From Enterobacter kobei (lineage in GTDB: Bacteria > Pseudomonadota > Gammaproteobacteria > Enterobacterales > Enterobacteriaceae), in the NCBI RefSeq assembly GCF_001729765.1, contig NZ_CP017181.1:930001-994000 (forward strand): DNA of 64,000 nucleotides. Reading direction: 5' to 3'. Of this stretch, positions 1-6,869 are shown piece after piece. The notes beneath the pieces are model-generated. The model ran no database searches. It saw only the letters and a program-made list of their open reading frames with translations, and was not told where the DNA came from. How positions within the stretch are numbered: the stretch's first letter is position 1; the number at the start of each line of letters is the position of its first letter. The position numbers were made by a program, and so were the translations under genes.

Positions 1-207
1 TTTGGGTTGGCATGTACACAGCTATTTCATCATCTCACTATAGCATAGTATTTTTTATTGTGTCAACCACAAAGCCTGTTAATTTATTTTGTTTTTATAA
101 CAATAGGTTAGCTGGGGGAGTGTACCGATACTTGCATGTGAAAAAAATTCTTTCAGAGCTATTTAACGAAATGTGGCTCTCCGCTGATGAACAAGATTTG
201 GAAGAAA

Positions 208-224
208 GGGGGCATTGCGCCCCC
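208..224 (-). terminator. GC-rich hairpin, possible terminator
   Basis: GGGGGC and GCCCCC are separated by ATTGC. Read on the minus strand the hairpin is followed by a modest pyrimidine tract (TTTCTTCC), so it could end leftward transcription of the three minus-strand genes at 306-1347. The rest of 1-305 shows no gene I can support. Confidence 0.45.
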
Positions 225-305
225 TCGTATCATTCCTGTAAAGCCCGTAGCCACATCATAAGCAAATGAAGCTGGCTTCCTGTCATGGCAGGGATTCGGA
301 CGGTT

Positions 306-620
306 TTACCGTTGCTTACGTTGCACTGCGCGAGCGCTAACGCCATAATGTGCTGATTCGGCATCTCTAACTCTCCGTTGGGATTGTTGAATACGGCGGG
401 GGCTGGCTTCTTGGTGGTTGGCGGCCCCTGCCACTTCTTCGTTTACAGCTTTTCTAAGGTTTGTTGGTAACAGGTGACGCTGTATCGTCGTCCCTGCAAA
501 TTTCACCACTTGCGTATAAACGCACACCGTAGCACCACACCAGATAAAGCTGGTGATTAGCTCTTCTTCCTTTTTCACTCTTCCGAATCCTCTGTATTGA
601 AGGTTTTCGTATAGGGACAT
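306..620 (-). CDS. hypothetical protein, 104 aa
   Basis: I do not recognise this reading frame. It encodes 104 residues with a short hydrophobic stretch near residues 24-42 (ITSFIWCGATVCVYTQVV) and a basic, Arg/Gln-rich C-terminal third. It starts 46 bp inside the upstream secreted-peptide gene, in another frame, and runs toward the hairpin at 208-224. The overlap and biased C-terminus make it uncertain. It may be a real small accessory protein translated from the same leftward message as the recombinase, or a chance frame. Confidence 0.3.
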   Translation of the reverse strand: MSLYENLQYRGFGRVKKEEELITSFIWCGATVCVYTQVVKFAGTTIQRHLLPTNLRKAVNEEVAGAANHQEASPRRIQQSQRRVRDAESAHYGVSARAVQRKQR

Positions 621-781
621 TTCCCCTTAGTTACGTAGGTGAACAAGTAGATGCTGTTCTGATAAGTGCATAGCGTTTTTCCGTTCTCCGTCTGTTCCTC
701 CTGTGGGTGAGTCATCGTAATTTGTCCGGCATTCGCCAGGGCTGGCAATAGCGCCAGCGTCAGCACCAGTAAGCGTTTCAT
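575..781 (-). CDS. small secreted protein with two cysteines
   Basis: This 68-residue product starts with a clear Sec signal peptide (MKRLLVLTLALLPALANA, cleavage after ANA). It leaves a mature peptide of about 50 residues with two cysteines (KTLCTY and KGKCPY) that could form one disulfide. I chose the ATG at 781 because a GGGAG Shine-Dalgarno lies 8 bases upstream; an upstream ATG at 796 would add a non-signal leader. The gene begins 5 bp after the recombinase stop, suggesting cotranscription. I do not recognise the family. A periplasmic exclusion or envelope-modifying function typical of phage accessory genes is only a guess. Confidence 0.55.
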   Translation of the reverse strand: MKRLLVLTLALLPALANAGQITMTHPQEEQTENGKTLCTYQNSIYLFTYVTKGKCPYTKTFNTEDSEE

Positions 782-786
782 GTTGA

Positions 787-1347
787 TCACTCCCAAATGT
801 TTGCAAGGGCAGCGCCCACGCTCTTAACGTCAATCTTCAAATAGTTCATGGTGACTTTAGGATCTGAATGGTTCAGCGCTTTCATTGCTAAAGCCAAATT
901 CCCGTTAGACTTCTCCCACACCTGTGTAGCAGAAAATTTCCTGAAAGAATGGCACCCGACGGTTCCTTTAATCCCCACATTCTCCGCAGCCTGTTTGATC
1001 TCACGGTTCACCTGCTCACGGCTTACTGGGGCTTTTCCTGAAGCTCGGTTGCTGTGTGACGTGAAAACGTATTCGTCTTTCGGGAATGCCTGGCGGCGAC
1101 GTCCTACAATCTCCCACACCTTCGCAGGGACTATGATTTCCTTCTTCTTGCCCGTCTTACTCTCCAGTACTTCCAGCGTGTTTCCCTCCTTGAACTGGCT
1201 GAACTTCAAATTCACCGTGTCACCTACCCGTAAACATAAAGAGGCCATAGTGATCGCTACATCTGCGAATAGCTGTTTGTTATGACTTTCAAGCCAGTTA
1301 ATCAGCTTAAAAGCCTCTGCCTGGGTGATTATCTTCGTGGTCGCCAT
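787..1347 (-). CDS. short tyrosine recombinase (catalytic core only)
   Basis: The 186-residue protein carries the tyrosine-recombinase catalytic set: Arg in LCLRVGD (about residue 33), HxxR in CHSFRKF, His in ALNHSDP and the nucleophile candidate Tyr in VTMNYLKID. It has no N-terminal core-binding or arm-binding domain, so it is about half the length of a normal phage integrase. The start at 1347 follows GGAGATAAGCAG; the longer frame to 1512 has no supporting site. Such short recombinases can act in inversion, resolution or excision. A second, full-length integrase lies at 11194-12444, so this one probably has a separate job such as multimer resolution or accessory excision (inference). Confidence 0.8.
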   Translation of the reverse strand: MATTKIITQAEAFKLINWLESHNKQLFADVAITMASLCLRVGDTVNLKFSQFKEGNTLEVLESKTGKKKEIIVPAKVWEIVGRRRQAFPKDEYVFTSHSNRASGKAPVSREQVNREIKQAAENVGIKGTVGCHSFRKFSATQVWEKSNGNLALAMKALNHSDPKVTMNYLKIDVKSVGAALANIWE

Positions 1348-1766
1348 CTGCTTATCTCCGTAAATATTGAAACTGTGAAATAAGATTATGATCATTTTCA
1401 GTAAGTTACAACTATTCAATCTCACATTTTTTGACGGAGTGGTGGAAGGTTGCGCCATTTCCAGCACTACTGAACGCGAAAAAGCACGGCCTCCTGTTTG
1501 AAACTCGAGCAATTTCGTAATATCTTCAACGAAATCATCATGTTGGCAAGTCTAAACAGATGTTTGCACGTTGCCAAATCCTGGCGAGGCTATGCACATT
1601 TTATGCAGATTCATTGCATACAATAGAGAGGGAGGAGGACGGTTAAATAATTTATTTTAATTAAATCAATGAATTAGGCGTTCTATCTCACATTACTATA
1701 AAACCTTGAGGTAGAGGCATTGCACGGTAGATGATAGCTGTTCTCATTTGTGGCGTTGTGATCTGA

Positions 1767-1788
1767 GTTGATGATAATTATTATCAAC
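1767..1788. promoter_or_regulatory. Fur-box-like palindrome
   Basis: A 22-bp near-perfect palindrome with one mismatch between arms. Positions 1767-1785 match the Fur consensus GATAATGATAATCATTATC at 16 of 19 bases by eye. No clear gene starts immediately downstream on either strand, so its target is unknown. Confidence 0.45.
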
Positions 1789-2096
1789 AAAGGTGATTTT
1801 GGTATGGAAAATCGAATTGTTACATTATAACAAAAGTCGTTAAGCACATTGCACCTATCATGAAAGTGCTCTTAGTGGACAATGATTGCTGTGAGCCGCA
1901 CGGTGCAAGGCTTTACAAAAATTGAGGTAATGTACATCGATAGTTAGAAAGTGATTTACAGAGCGTGAGAGGTGGATTATTTAGATTGGCTTAATCCTGG
2001 ATTAAGTAGGGCTTTACTGTCCATTTTGATTGGAATTACTGCGGGTTGTTGCATGGACGATTCGGAGTGAGCAGGGTGATGATTAATCGTTGGGGA

Positions 2097-2262
2097 GTGA
2101 CGTTTTGTCACTTTCAGCGTGAGAACATACGGGAAAAACCCTGCTATGTGACGGAGTGTCACACATACGAATCATCCTGTCTGTGACGTAATGTCACATC
2201 AACAAGCTACTTCTGTGACGCAGCGTCACACATGAGGCACGTTATCTGTGACGTAACGTCAC
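2097..2262. repeat. five GTGAC-N5-GTCAC inverted repeats (iteron-like)
   Basis: Five 15-bp sites share fixed GTGACG/GTCAC arms and vary in the centre: GTGACGTTTTGTCAC (2097), GTGACGGAGTGTCAC (2148), GTGACGTAATGTCAC (2183), GTGACGCAGCGTCAC (2215) and GTGACGTAACGTCAC (2248). Start-to-start spacing is 51, 35, 32 and 33 bp, close to three helical turns for the last four, so a protein could bind all on one DNA face. This looks like an origin iteron array or a cooperative repressor operator. The binding protein may be one of the winged-helix products encoded nearby (inference). Confidence 0.8.
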
Positions 2263-2305
2263 TCTATAAGACTAACTAACTATAATACTAAGATCTATAA
2301 GACTA
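2263..2305. repeat. 12-bp direct repeat flanking an AT-rich block
   Basis: TCTATAAGACTA occurs at 2263-2274 and again at 2294-2305, with CTATAATACTAAG between. The TATAAT inside could be a -10 box. The AT-rich block directly follows the GTGAC repeat array, as an origin melting region would. Confidence 0.5.
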
Positions 2306-2466
2306 TGTTTGTGGATTTGACCTTTTGCGCTGGTCGCAAAGATCATTTGCCTGGCGTCAATCGCCGTCACTCAAGGGGAAATGTCCTGGTACGCCGTTTG
2401 GTGGCTTCCCGGACACCCCCGTTCCTGCTCACGACGCAGCAAAGCGTTACTCTTTACCTTCTGGAC

Positions 2467-2503
2467 TCGTGCAAACTTCGTTTCTGACGAGAGTCAGGCA
2501 CGA
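2467..2503. ncRNA. candidate structured RNA with a perfect three-way junction
   Basis: Within 37 bases the sequence reads TCGTGC, then AAAC-TTC-GTTT, then CTGAC-GAGA-GTCAG, then GCACGA. The outer six bases pair with each other and two inner hairpins fill the interior with no unpaired junction base; one loop is the GNRA-type GAGA. CTCGTGCAA recurs near 2593. This could be a regulatory RNA (phage and satellite immunity RNAs are known) or a DNA structure used in replication. I have no match to a named family. Confidence 0.35.
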
Positions 2504-2831
2504 ACAATTATTTGCCATCGGCAAAGTACCGTTGCGCTGTGCGCGGAATAGTCGTGTGCTTCGCCAGTGGCTAAAGTTCACTTACCCTCGTACCTCGTGC
2601 AAGTTCACTAAGCCTCAATCCAATACCAACACCTACTATCCTGATAACTACCGTTATCCCTCTGTAGTTGTGCTATTGGTTTCGGGAGTAAGTGCCAGAG
2701 GGCGGCATAAGTGCAAACAGAGCGCCTCAGAGGTGCTGCAATCGATTTAAAGAGGGTAAGAAATGTAAGGTGACTACCCATGCAATAAAAGCTCTTAGAA
2801 TGCTTTACAGAGCGTTTTAGGGCTATTGTAG

Positions 2832-3293
2832 TTAATGAACCAGGCGTGAGCCTCTCAGCACATCCATCGTTAGTATAGTTGGCTGGGCATACGTGATGGT
2901 GCTACATAATGAAACGATGGTTTCAATGTCCTGGATGGTGATCTGATAGGTTCCAGCACCGGGCGAGCCAATGTCTCGGCAGAGTATCCAGCCAGCATTA
3001 TCCAGATCGCCAATGACGGTCATCACTCGTTTCTGAGTCATGCCGAGATCACGGGCTGTACAACTCAGATCGAACATCACACATCCGGCTGTATCGTCCT
3101 CACACTCTCTGAGATAAGCCCACACTCGTTTATGATCGGTGGTAAAAGTCAGTACTTTGGGGAGTCTGCTGCGTTTCTGTGGATGCGTTACCTCGGTGAA
3201 ATACGGCACCAGGCTGTCAAACATCTGTTCGGTGGTGAGTTCAATTGTATGTGGCGTGTGAGTAGTGCTGAGGTGTGGCTGAGAATGATTCAT
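2832..3293 (-). CDS. winged-helix-like DNA-binding protein
   Basis: The 153-residue protein has a central segment (residues about 50-125) typical of a winged helix: KRVWAYLRECEDDTAGCVMFDLSCTARDLGMTQKRV followed by a wing-like GAGTYQITI. It transcribes away from the promoter at 3539-3567 and toward the GTGAC repeat array. That makes it a candidate repeat-binding initiator or repressor of the element (inference). The N-terminus is Thr/His-rich and unstructured. I do not recognise the family by name. Confidence 0.6.
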   Translation of the reverse strand: MNHSQPHLSTTHTPHTIELTTEQMFDSLVPYFTEVTHPQKRSRLPKVLTFTTDHKRVWAYLRECEDDTAGCVMFDLSCTARDLGMTQKRVMTVIGDLDNAGWILCRDIGSPGAGTYQITIQDIETIVSLCSTITYAQPTILTMDVLRGSRLVH

Positions 3294-3538
3294 TAAGTCC
3301 TCCTGTCTGTTTTTTAGTCAATAAGTCCTCTTGGTTGAGTTGTTATCGTTCATTTTTTAATCACTTGTTAATGGGGTGTCTGGGGTTTTCCCAAGCATTC
3401 CGTTCTGGTTGGCAAAACTACCACAAAAACAGATTGATTTCCATCGTTGATTTTGTGTATAAAGAGCACTAATCGCAAAACAAAAATGCAACGCGTTGAA
3501 AAAGATCAAAATTATTTTGAGAAATCACCATTGAGGGG

Positions 3539-3567
3539 TTGACAGATAGGTAAGAAAAATGTTATAG
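3539..3567 (+). promoter_or_regulatory. strong sigma-70 promoter
   Basis: TTGACA (3539-3544), a 17-base spacer and TTATAG (3562-3567). The transcript would enter the attenuator-like hairpin at 3610-3643 and then the operon of small genes from 3670 or 3865. The spacer begins GAT, as does that of the second element promoter at 5970. Confidence 0.7.
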
Positions 3568-3609
3568 TACCCATGTAGCATAAAACTTTATCCACATAAT
3601 CTCTTAATG

Positions 3610-3643
3610 CACTTTGAGCCGTCAGGCTGCAAGGTGTCTTTTT
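3610..3643 (+). terminator. leader terminator/attenuator
   Basis: CACTTTG (3610-3616) pairs fully with CAAGGTG (3630-3636) around an inner GCC-GTCA-GGC stem, followed by TCTTTTT. It sits between the promoter at 3539 and the first reading frame. Transcription of the operon would therefore need readthrough or antitermination, as in phage and satellite immunity control. Confidence 0.65.
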
Positions 3644-3669
3644 ATTTACGCCAACCATAGGAAGCCACA

Positions 3670-3846
3670 CTGAGATACTTTGACGTTGAAGACACACTTC
3701 AACAATTGAAAGACGGAACCACCAACCGTTACCGCATCCGAGCACTACGCAACGCTTGCCGCGCTCGTGGATACCACGAAAGGGAAGCCTTTCTCACAGA
3801 AGTATTGAAGCGCTGGGATGAAATCCGCACTTCGACCACTAAATAA
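3670..3846 (+). CDS. possible small protein, non-ATG start
   Basis: A 58-codon frame begins with CTG at 3670, eight bases after an AGGAA Shine-Dalgarno. It encodes LRYFDVEDTLQQLKDG and a strongly charged remainder ending in DEIRTSTTK. No ATG or GTG is available in this frame, so it is either a CTG/TTG-started gene or a chance frame. Its composition (Arg/Glu-rich, helical) and tight placement before the next small gene favour coding. Function unknown; a small DNA- or RNA-binding protein is possible. Confidence 0.35.
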   Translation: MRYFDVEDTLQQLKDGTTNRYRIRALRNACRARGYHEREAFLTEVLKRWDEIRTSTTK

Positions 3847-3864
3847 CCCAGAAGGAGAACAAGA

Positions 3865-4032
3865 ATGATCGAGAAGAAAACCAAACTACCACCGTCCACA
3901 TCGTTAATGATACCGGATGAGACATTTCAGATTCTGTTCAGAGAAGCGAAGCGCCGAAAAATGAGCGTAAGCGCACTCCTTCTTGAAGAATGCCAAAGTC
4001 TGGCGGTCAAATACTCGAAAGCTGGCGCGTAA
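3865..4032 (+). CDS. small 55-aa protein, RHH-like
   Basis: The ATG at 3865 follows a good GAAGGAGAA site. The 55-residue product (MIEKKTKLPPSTSLMIPD, then ETFQILFREAKRRKMSVSALLLEECQSL) has the short strand plus two helices expected of ribbon-helix-helix regulators of the Arc/CopG type. Such proteins bind DNA as dimers and often control phage or plasmid promoters. It lies in the promoter-3539 operon. The family call is inference from pattern and size. Confidence 0.5.
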   Translation: MIEKKTKLPPSTSLMIPDETFQILFREAKRRKMSVSALLLEECQSLAVKYSKAGA

Positions 4033-4134
4033 TAACCACGTTTCAGCGTCAAAACCCACCCCACGAATGAGAAGCGGAGAAAACCAAATGAGGAGCATTC
4101 GTAATTTACTGAGCATACATAGGAGCATAGAACA

Positions 4135-4827
4135 ATGGCAAAAACCCTCGCCGAGATTAAGGCAGATCCAAAATACCAATACACCGATAAAGATGGAAAA
4201 GTAAGAGATCGTACAATCAACATCCCGCATTACTTCCGAGAGATTCCACGTATTTATTCTCCCAATCTCGAAAATGGTTTCATGGATTTTTGCCCGAAGG
4301 CGCAAAAGTTGTACTGTTATTTTCAGGGATGGGAAAATTCAGGGAATTTCTGTTACGAAAGCCAGACAGAACTTGGAAAGGTGATCGATTTATCCAGGGA
4401 GCACACCTGCAAACTCATTCAGAAGCTGCAAGATGCAGGGCTAATCACGAAAGAGAAAAACCCTGGTTATCGTTCCAAAGTTTACCGCACGTTTCCGATC
4501 ACTGATGCTCACATTACCCCGCCAGAAGCGCCGACAGCGCAGCCTGTAACAGTGTCTGACGAAGTGCCAGCCCCTGAGCCAGTGAATACAGTAGAAACCC
4601 ACGAAGACACACCAGCGATAACGCCTCAAAGAATCCGTACTTCTGACGCAGTGAAACACCTGCTTGAAAATCTCTCACAACGACGAGAGGACGAGAGCTT
4701 TTATTCCTGGTCATCAAGAGTGCTTCAACGAATCGGAATAGATCATTCAATGGGAATCGAGCAACTATTTCAGGAAACACACCCGTATGAATACACCCAG
4801 ATTGAACAATCAACGATACCATTTTAA
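4135..4827 (+). CDS. winged-helix replication/regulatory protein
   Basis: The 230-residue protein has an N-terminal region (residues about 20-115) with a helix-turn-helix of the kind found in replication initiators and phage regulators: ESQTELGKVIDLSREHTCKLIQKLQDAGLITKEK, followed by a wing (YRSKVYRTF). A Pro/Glu/Thr-rich linker (about 120-165) leads to a helical C-terminal segment (HLLENLSQRREDESFYSW). It is a candidate initiator or master regulator of the element. No polymerase, primase or helicase motif is visible. The start is well placed after AGGAGCATAGAACA. Confidence 0.7.
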   Translation: MAKTLAEIKADPKYQYTDKDGKVRDRTINIPHYFREIPRIYSPNLENGFMDFCPKAQKLYCYFQGWENSGNFCYESQTELGKVIDLSREHTCKLIQKLQDAGLITKEKNPGYRSKVYRTFPITDAHITPPEAPTAQPVTVSDEVPAPEPVNTVETHEDTPAITPQRIRTSDAVKHLLENLSQRREDESFYSWSSRVLQRIGIDHSMGIEQLFQETHPYEYTQIEQSTIPF

Positions 4828-4838
4828 CGGAGACCTAA

Positions 4839-5123
4839 TTGATACAATACATAAAATTGAACAACACAAACCAGATACAGATCAACGATAGCGGGAAGGG
4901 CGTTTATCATGCGCTTATCTGGTTCTGGAAAGGAAGGAAGACCAAAATTTCTTACGGAGAGCTATCTGATAAATCCGGTGTAAGTGATCGCGGGATCAGA
5001 TTCTGGCTTAGTACTCTACGCAACATTGGTGTAATTCAAATAGAGGATGAAAGTAGCTATTTATCATTCACGCTGAAACACATCGAACGAGACAATGTAG
5101 AATTTATCTACTCTAATTTCTAA
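4839..5123 (+). CDS. small winged-helix protein, TTG start
   Basis: A TTG at 4839 follows ACGGAGACC, 11 bp after the previous stop. The 94-residue product contains a second winged-helix-like domain: KISYGELSDKSGVSDRGIRFWLSTLRNIGVIQIED. It resembles the DNA-binding part of the preceding gene, so the pair may be a split or duplicated regulator. Function unknown; operon partner of the 4135 gene. Confidence 0.6.
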   Translation: MIQYIKLNNTNQIQINDSGKGVYHALIWFWKGRKTKISYGELSDKSGVSDRGIRFWLSTLRNIGVIQIEDESSYLSFTLKHIERDNVEFIYSNF

Positions 5124-5145
5124 AACACACAATCGGGAAACTTTT

Positions 5146-5250
5146 ATGATAACTGCTTTATGGTGGTGGGCTTTGCTGTACGGATTATACGTTATGACAA
5201 GACAAGGAGTTTCCCCTCTACGAGGAATGAATGGGAAAAAGAAAACGTAA
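5146..5250 (+). CDS. possible 34-aa Trp-rich membrane peptide
   Basis: An ATG at 5146 opens a 34-codon frame, MITALWWWALLYGLYVMTRQ followed by a basic tail ending in GKKKT. This has the composition of a single-pass membrane microprotein. It overlaps the next gene by 20 bp in another frame, an arrangement typical of phage operons. The Shine-Dalgarno (GGGA) is weak. Function unknown. Confidence 0.35.
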   Translation: MITALWWWALLYGLYVMTRQGVSPLRGMNGKKKT

Positions 5251-5623
5251 CGTAGTTACAAAGCTTGAACGAAACGCACAATCATTATTACGAACATCTG
5301 ATTTTCAAAATCTCTCTCGCCTTTCGAAGGAACAGAATTGTCTTCCTGGTGAATGGCAAACTGAAACAATCGAAGAGAATAGCCCTGCAATGTCTCCAGA
5401 TGAGATGGGCGCATTACAGGACATTCTCAATAGCTGCCCTTCTGCATTCTGGAAACCCAGGAAGATGAAATTCTTCAACGTAGATTCTTCGAATCTCCAC
5501 AAATGGCAAATTCTTAATTTCTCCTCCTACGAACATTATTGCGGCTGGCTTTCGGTAAATCACCTTAACAATTTAACCCGCGATTTTGACACCCTATTTG
5601 ATACTAAGGAACATTATGACTAA
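5231..5623 (+). CDS. hypothetical phage-type protein, 130 aa
   Basis: I do not recognise this 130-residue protein. It begins with a basic stretch (MGKRKRNVVTKLERN) and has a Trp/Phe-rich C-terminal half. The start at 5231 lies behind CGAGGA. It overlaps the 34-aa frame upstream and the next gene downstream (ATGACTAA), indicating translational coupling in the early operon. Confidence 0.55.
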   Translation: MGKRKRNVVTKLERNAQSLLRTSDFQNLSRLSKEQNCLPGEWQTETIEENSPAMSPDEMGALQDILNSCPSAFWKPRKMKFFNVDSSNLHKWQILNFSSYEHYCGWLSVNHLNNLTRDFDTLFDTKEHYD

Positions 5624-5954
5624 TAAGACTATGGACACCATAAACACCCTACTTAATTCTTTCCACGAGAATTGGCACCTTCCTATTCTTGAATTGGTTA
5701 ATGCAGCGTGGCGTGACAGAACGCCAGAAGCGATGTTATGCGCGTCTAAACAAACAGAGCAGGGGATAGACGCACTGGAGCAGTTAGAACGCGCCATAGC
5801 GCTTCTGATGCGCTCTCAGAACAGTACGGTTACAGAACATGAGGTTTGGAAAGTGATCGATGAGTGGACGGAACTTGCATGTTCTCTAAAGTATGTCTCA
5901 CAGGAACTTTCCGAGCTTGCCATAGAGATCGCTGAAGAATACGCCATAACATAA
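5616..5954 (+). CDS. hypothetical acidic helical protein, 112 aa
   Basis: I prefer the ATG at 5616, preceded by AAGGA at 5606-5610, over one 30 bases upstream. It overlaps the previous stop by 8 bases. The product is all-helical and acidic, with the C-terminus rich in Glu (YVSQELSELAIEIAEEYAIT). No known domain is evident. It is the last gene of the early operon before the second promoter at 5970. Confidence 0.6.
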   Translation: MTNKTMDTINTLLNSFHENWHLPILELVNAAWRDRTPEAMLCASKQTEQGIDALEQLERAIALLMRSQNSTVTEHEVWKVIDEWTELACSLKYVSQELSELAIEIAEEYAIT

Positions 5955-5969
5955 AAGTTACGAAATGTC

Positions 5970-5998
5970 TTGACAGATTGTGCTATTTGTGTCATAAT
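5970..5998 (+). promoter_or_regulatory. strong sigma-70 promoter of the virion gene block
   Basis: TTGACA (5970-5975), a 17-base spacer and CATAAT (5993-5998). It shares TTGACAGAT with the promoter at 3539. It drives a leader of about 640 bases before the first virion-block gene at 6645. Confidence 0.65.
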
Positions 5999-6039
5999 GA
6001 GTTATAGGGTGAGTATTCGAATCACTTCTCCCTCCTGAA

Positions 6040-6068
6040 TGCCGTTTCCCATAGCGGCACTCTCTTTT
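6040..6068 (+). terminator. attenuator-like hairpin just after promoter
   Basis: TGCCG (6040-6044) pairs with CGGCA (6055-6059), followed by CTCTCTTTT. The stem is short, so termination would be partial. As at the first promoter, a hairpin with a pyrimidine tract stands between promoter and genes. Confidence 0.4.
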
Positions 6069-6198
6069 GAATGCTTTTTTTGAAAGTGTTGGTTCTTTCT
6101 TCTTCTTTTTTGTTTAGTTCCGAAGGAATGCGTGGGATGTAATGTCTCGTTGTGTTGGCTTTACATGCAATCACCCGCGCATCTCCGACCTTTTCAAA

Positions 6199-6407
6199 AA
6201 GAGCATTCGCTCTTTATCCCTCATTCATTCCGTTAGGATGAATGTAGTCAGACTTAACTACCCTTGAATTGTGAGAGGTTCAGGAATTACGTTAAGCTGG
6301 CAATCTTCTATTAATAACACTCCCGAAAGTGTCAGCTAATAGATAATGAAAGCCTCATTTATTCCAGGGTGTCACCTATTGTTATAGGTGTGCGCTTTTA
6401 AATGAGG
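6199..6407 (+). promoter_or_regulatory. long structured leader with serial hairpins
   Basis: Hairpins in order: AAGAGC/GCTCTT (6199-6214); CATTCAT/ATGAATG (6222-6244); ACACT/AGTGT inside an outer CTATTA/TAATAG (6308-6342); CACCTAT/ATAGGTG (6373-6390) inside an outer CCTCATTT/AAATGAGG (6353-6407). No coding frame is supported between 5955 and 6644. Such leaders can serve RNA-based antitermination or protein binding. Confidence 0.5.
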
Positions 6408-6546
6408 AGCAATGACGGGCGATCCTACTTTGTGCTTACATTTGTATTCACATTGCGCCCTCATTTATTCAAGAAGACATTTTTTAACATCATGGCCTCC
6501 TCTATGACGTTAAACAATGCTTTCTTTAGCAAGGGGCATTCTCTCC

Positions 6547-6568
6547 AGGGGCTTAACCGCCCCTTTTT
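6547..6568 (+). terminator. intrinsic terminator in the leader
   Basis: AGGGGC-TTAACC-GCCCCT followed by TTTT. The same AGGGGC/GCCCCT stem is used by the terminator at 11176-11195, so the element reuses this signal. It lies upstream of all virion-block genes and would block them without antitermination. Confidence 0.65.
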
Positions 6569-6585
6569 AACAATCTGTGTGTAAC

Positions 6586-6615
6586 GCTTTCGTTATTAAT
6601 GCTTTCGTAATTAAT
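6586..6615. repeat. tandem 15-bp repeat
   Basis: GCTTTCGTTATTAAT is followed directly by GCTTTCGTAATTAAT (one mismatch). It lies 30 bp upstream of the first virion-block gene and could be a binding site or an A/T-rich UP-like sequence. Confidence 0.6.
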
Positions 6616-6644
6616 GCACAGACCAACGCGAAGGAACAACAACA

Positions 6645-6869
6645 ATGTTCTTATTAAATAATCGCGACCGAATCCTAAAATACAAAGATGAAGTGATTTT
6701 GTGTAACCCTGAATTAATAGCTAAAGTGGCTGAAATGGCAGGATGCACTGTAGAAGAAATAGAAAAGGCTGTAGACCAGTATTTCCCTTCTGAAAACACC
6801 AATCCAAATAAATTAAGTATTCAGGAACGGATCGCCAATAAAGTAAAAAAGGAATCAACCAAACAATGA
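6645..6869 (+). CDS. small hypothetical protein, 74 aa
   Basis: A charged 74-residue protein with a helix-turn-helix-like central segment (NPELIAKVAEMAGCTVEEIEKAVDQYF) and a basic C-terminus (ERIANKVKKESTKQ). It starts after GAAGGA and its stop overlaps the next start (ATGA), so it is translationally coupled to the decoration-like gene. A scaffold-like or regulatory role is possible; I do not recognise it. Confidence 0.55.
   Translation: MFLLNNRDRILKYKDEVILCNPELIAKVAEMAGCTVEEIEKAVDQYFPSENTNPNKLSIQERIANKVKKESTKQ

Larger units (their letters stand above)
1348..2831. other. gene-poor control region
   Basis: About 1.5 kb without a coding region I can support. It holds a Fur-box-like palindrome (1767-1788), five GTGAC-N5-GTCAC repeats (2097-2262), a 12-bp direct repeat (2263-2305) and a compact three-way-junction fold (2467-2503). 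Reading frames at 1977-2162 (minus) and 2305-2750 (plus) look non-coding. The layout suits a replication origin or immunity/control region of a phage, satellite or phage-plasmid. Confidence 0.5.

Noticed and set aside
12..269. 85-codon frame on the plus strand at the left edge
   Set aside because: It lacks a Shine-Dalgarno, reads through the GC hairpin at 208-224 and has no family-like pattern.
1977..2162. 61-codon minus frame
   Set aside because: It overlaps two of the GTGAC repeats and has no start signals.
2305..2750. Two overlapping plus-strand frames (60 and 141 codons)
   Set aside because: Composition is Arg/Ser/Pro-rich and irregular, there is no ribosome site, and the region folds into strong RNA hairpins; treated as non-coding.
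6402..6584. 60-codon plus frame in the leader
   Set aside because: It runs through the terminator at 6547-6568, and its start overlaps a long-range stem.
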